Source: Haliea sp.
GTDB lineage: Bacteria; Pseudomonadota; Gammaproteobacteria; Pseudomonadales; Halieaceae
Direction of reading: 5' to 3'
Assembly: GCA_016704305.1 (NCBI GenBank)
Contig: JADJAL010000019.1
Coordinates: forward strand, 53,776 to 117,775
Length of the DNA stretch: 64,000 nucleotides
Part shown: in pieces, positions 62,069-64,000 of the stretch
Position numbering within the stretch: the stretch's first letter is position 1
How the letters are laid out: every line of letters begins with the position of its first letter
Made by a program: the position numbers and the translations under genes
Notes under the pieces: model-generated
The model's database searches: none
Told to the model about the DNA's origin: nothing
The model's input: only the letters and a program-made list of their open reading frames with translations

Positions 62069-63103
62069 ATGTCAATCAAGGTGATTCAGTGGACTACCGG
62101 TCATGTTGGCCGTGAAGCGGTGAAGGGCATTTTGCGCCATCCCGAGCTGGAGTTGGTCGGCTGCTATGCCTGGAGCGACAGCAAGGTTGGCCAGGATGTC
62201 GGCACACTCTGTGGGTTGGCGCCCATTGGTGTTACCGCCAGTGGAGATATCGATGCCTTGCTGGCCATGGATGCCGATTGCGTGTGCTATATGCCGACTT
62301 TTCCGAATATCGATGAAGTCGAGCGCATTCTGGCGGCGGGGAAAAATGTCGTCTCCAGTTATTTTATTAATGCCCGTTCCTGGGGAACTGACGTTCAGTC
62401 GCGCTTGCAGAGCGCCGCGAAGGCAGGTAACGCCACTTTATTTGGCTCAGGCATTTTTCCCGGCTTTGCAAATTTTGTCGCCGCAATCATGGCGCAGGCC
62501 AGCTATGGTTTTAAGAAGGTTCGCTTTCTGGAGTCGGTCGACCTGTCGCACTACGAAGCTTTTGCCAATTACGCCAACCTCGGTTGGGGCCAGCCGCCGA
62601 GTGAACAGTGGCGCGATACCAGTGAGCAGGTACTGGGCACCTATTCAGAATGCATCGATGTGATTGCAAGCCTGTTGCATGTACCGATTACCCGTGTTCG
62701 TTTTGAGTATGAACACGCAACTACACCCGCTGACCGGGAGTTTTGTGGCTTTCCATTACCCGCCGGCAGCATCGCAGGGCAAAAGTGCCGCTGGGTGGGC
62801 AGCGTTGGCGATAATGACGTGATCGAGTTAGAGGTAGTCTGGAATGCCGGTAAAGGGCTCGAACCCGAATGGCCGGTGCGCCATGGCTACACCATGGAAA
62901 TTGACGGTGATCCGCACATTCAAACCCGCGTGAAATTTATGCCCTCCGAAAACCAGATGAAGGGCGGGCGACCGGCGGACCTGGCCAATGTGGTAACGGC
63001 GATGCCGGTGATCAATGCCATTCCCGCCGTCTGTGCAGCCCCGGCGGGCATCCAGACCTACGCTGACCTGCCATTGATCAAACCCTATTACACACCAGAA
63101 TAG
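62069..63103 (+). CDS. DapB-like NAD(P)-dependent oxidoreductase
   Basis: A 344-residue dehydrogenase with the dihydrodipicolinate-reductase-type N-terminus (VIQWTTGHVGREAVKGILRH as the Rossmann motif, then GVTASGDIDALLAMDADCVC). Similar proteins include 2,4-diaminopentanoate dehydrogenase and uncharacterised actinobacterial and proteobacterial enzymes. GSGIFPGFANFVAAI and later HGYTMEIDGDPHIQTRVKF are characteristic of this group. Substrate unknown. AAGGAGAAA precedes the ATG. Its last codons lie in copy 2 of the 91-bp repeat and it overlaps the convergent hydrolase by 26 bases. Confidence 0.83.
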   Translation: MSIKVIQWTTGHVGREAVKGILRHPELELVGCYAWSDSKVGQDVGTLCGLAPIGVTASGDIDALLAMDADCVCYMPTFPNIDEVERILAAGKNVVSSYFINARSWGTDVQSRLQSAAKAGNATLFGSGIFPGFANFVAAIMAQASYGFKKVRFLESVDLSHYEAFANYANLGWGQPPSEQWRDTSEQVLGTYSECIDVIASLLHVPITRVRFEYEHATTPADREFCGFPLPAGSIAGQKCRWVGSVGDNDVIELEVVWNAGKGLEPEWPVRHGYTMEIDGDPHIQTRVKFMPSENQMKGGRPADLANVVTAMPVINAIPAVCAAPAGIQTYADLPLIKPYYTPE

Positions 63104-64000
63104 TCTTGAGCACACTGGCAAAAGCAACCGGCTGATCCAGCATCAGGTGATGCCTGGCGTCGGGGATGGCGATCATCGGTATATGCCCGCCGCCACACTC
63201 ACGCACATAGTCGGCAGAATCATCATCGAACAATGCGCTCTGCTCCCCGTACACGATCACGATAGAGCCGGGTGCCCTGGCGATGCGCCCGGCCTGGGCC
63301 AACAAGCGCGCGTGCAAATCGGCACTGTGCTCGAAGACGCTGGGGTGAAACTTCCAGGTATAGCCGCCGGCCACTTCCTTCAGGGAATGGTAGGCCATGT
63401 AGTCAAACAAATACGGCTCGTTGACTTTCTGCGGCGGCGACAGGACGAAGCGGCCCTTGGCGGTGACATAGTCCGGGTAGATTCGATTGGGTCGCTGTGG
63501 GTCCTGTGATCCCGGCGGCCCGCTCTCCTTCCCGTGTGCGATGAGCCGCTCGGGGCGCAGGGTCATCAAATCGCAGATCACCAGGCGCGAGAACTGTTCG
63601 TGACACTGCTCCATGGCGAGCAGGCCGATACTGCCGCCGTACGAGTGGGCAATGATGCTGGGCTTGCGGCCGTTATCAAACAAGCCGGTACCCCGGGCAA
63701 CATCCATCAGTTCCTGCAGGCGAACATCGTCGGGATACGCCTCGCGCACGCCCGAATCGCCCATGCCGGAAAAGTCATAGGCCACCATGTAGTAATCCCT
63801 GGCCAGAAACGGCGCGATAAAGGCAATGCAGCGCGCGTGTGCGAGAAACCCGTGCAGGAGTAAAACGCCTGGCTTGGAAGGGTCGCCCCAGCTGAAGTAA
63901 TGGATCGGGCAACCGGCTGAATCCAGCCAGCCTTCGCGGCGTGGGGTGGCGAGGGCTTCTTCAAACCATGGTGGGGTTGGGGTTGAATCGGTCGGGATTT
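63078..64000 (-). CDS. Alpha/beta hydrolase, 5' end beyond window
   Basis: About 307 residues are visible; the frame is open to the right edge, so the start is missing. Segments: LLLHGFLAHARCIAFIAPFL (oxyanion hole), YDFSGMGDSG, the nucleophile elbow IIAHSYGGSIG, and the catalytic His in PDARHHLMLDQP. The pattern LARDYYMVAYDFSGMGDS is typical of carbon-carbon hydrolases and esterases. The C-terminus VCNRV differs from the VMN end preserved in the repeat at 61880, apparently because the DapB-like gene's 3' end now lies there. Confidence 0.88.
   Translation of the reverse strand, partial: IPTDSTPTPPWFEEALATPRREGWLDSAGCPIHYFSWGDPSKPGVLLLHGFLAHARCIAFIAPFLARDYYMVAYDFSGMGDSGVREAYPDDVRLQELMDVARGTGLFDNGRKPSIIAHSYGGSIGLLAMEQCHEQFSRLVICDLMTLRPERLIAHGKESGPPGSQDPQRPNRIYPDYVTAKGRFVLSPPQKVNEPYLFDYMAYHSLKEVAGGYTWKFHPSVFEHSADLHARLLAQAGRIARAPGSIVIVYGEQSALFDDDSADYVRECGGGHIPMIAIPDARHHLMLDQPVAFASVLKTILVCNRV
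63093..63183 (-). repeat. 91-bp direct repeat, copy 2, inside the hydrolase gene
   Basis: Counterpart of 61880-61970, spaced 1213 bases away. It covers the last ~30 hydrolase codons and starts exactly in the last codons (TPE, stop) of the DapB-like gene. Confidence 0.9.

Overview
The window is about 64 kb of high-GC DNA from a Gram-negative bacterium, most likely a marine-type gammaproteobacterium of the Halieaceae/Spongiibacteraceae kind. That placement is an inference from gene content: two TonB-dependent receptors, a FadL porin, a DUF481 outer-membrane protein, an Lpp-like lipoprotein beside an L,D-transpeptidase, a PEP-CTERM protein, several P450s and many single-domain oxidoreductases. 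No rRNA, tRNA, CRISPR array, integrase or complete insertion sequence was seen.

Layout. 1-4.8 kb: a minus-strand run (PGPGW-type membrane protein, small secreted protein, class II aldolase, TauD-like dioxygenase running off the left edge), then a luciferase-like monooxygenase, an alanine-rich lipoprotein and a YebC-family protein. 5-9.2 kb: a MacB/LolD-type ABC export operon whose adaptor gene is damaged. 9.1-18 kb: a divergent isocitrate dehydrogenase, DUF481 protein, AraC remnant, FadL, NPD-type flavoprotein, alpha/beta hydrolase, GNAT acetyltransferase and PEP-CTERM protein. 18-42 kb: a catabolic or secondary-metabolism region with two CYP51-like P450s, a third P450, a [3Fe-4S] ferredoxin, two TetR regulators, a molybdopterin oxidoreductase, SDRs, MaoC, SnoaL-like, flavin monooxygenase, PQQ-type propeller proteins and a TonB receptor. 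42-51.8 kb: cell-wall genes (two L,D-transpeptidases and an Lpp-like lipoprotein), an acyl-CoA synthetase, a second TonB receptor and a second molybdopterin oxidoreductase. 51.8-62 kb: an accessory island with an orphan antitoxin, an AddB-like nuclease plus AddA-like helicase-nuclease, a BrnT-BrnA-CcdA gene string and two broken ATPase genes head to head. 62-64 kb: a DapB-like dehydrogenase and an alpha/beta hydrolase whose 3' end is duplicated 1.2 kb away.

The most interesting signal is in 20.7-38.8 kb. Two modules there resemble each other: each has a CYP51-like P450, a TetR gene, an inverted-repeat operator candidate and a member of an unrecognised protein family built from two related repeats (22765-23841 and 36795-38030). 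A 16-bp palindrome in front of the second P450 operon recurs, imperfectly, in front of the second TetR gene, which suggests one regulon. The set looks like machinery for oxidising a hydrophobic, perhaps steroid or terpenoid, substrate; the substrate is not determined by the sequence.

A caution: at least ten genes carry small reading-frame breaks, many of them one base in a short homopolymer, and three odd long gene overlaps also resolve with a one-base shift. Residual assembly error is a likely cause for many, so 'pseudogene' below means the frame is broken as given.
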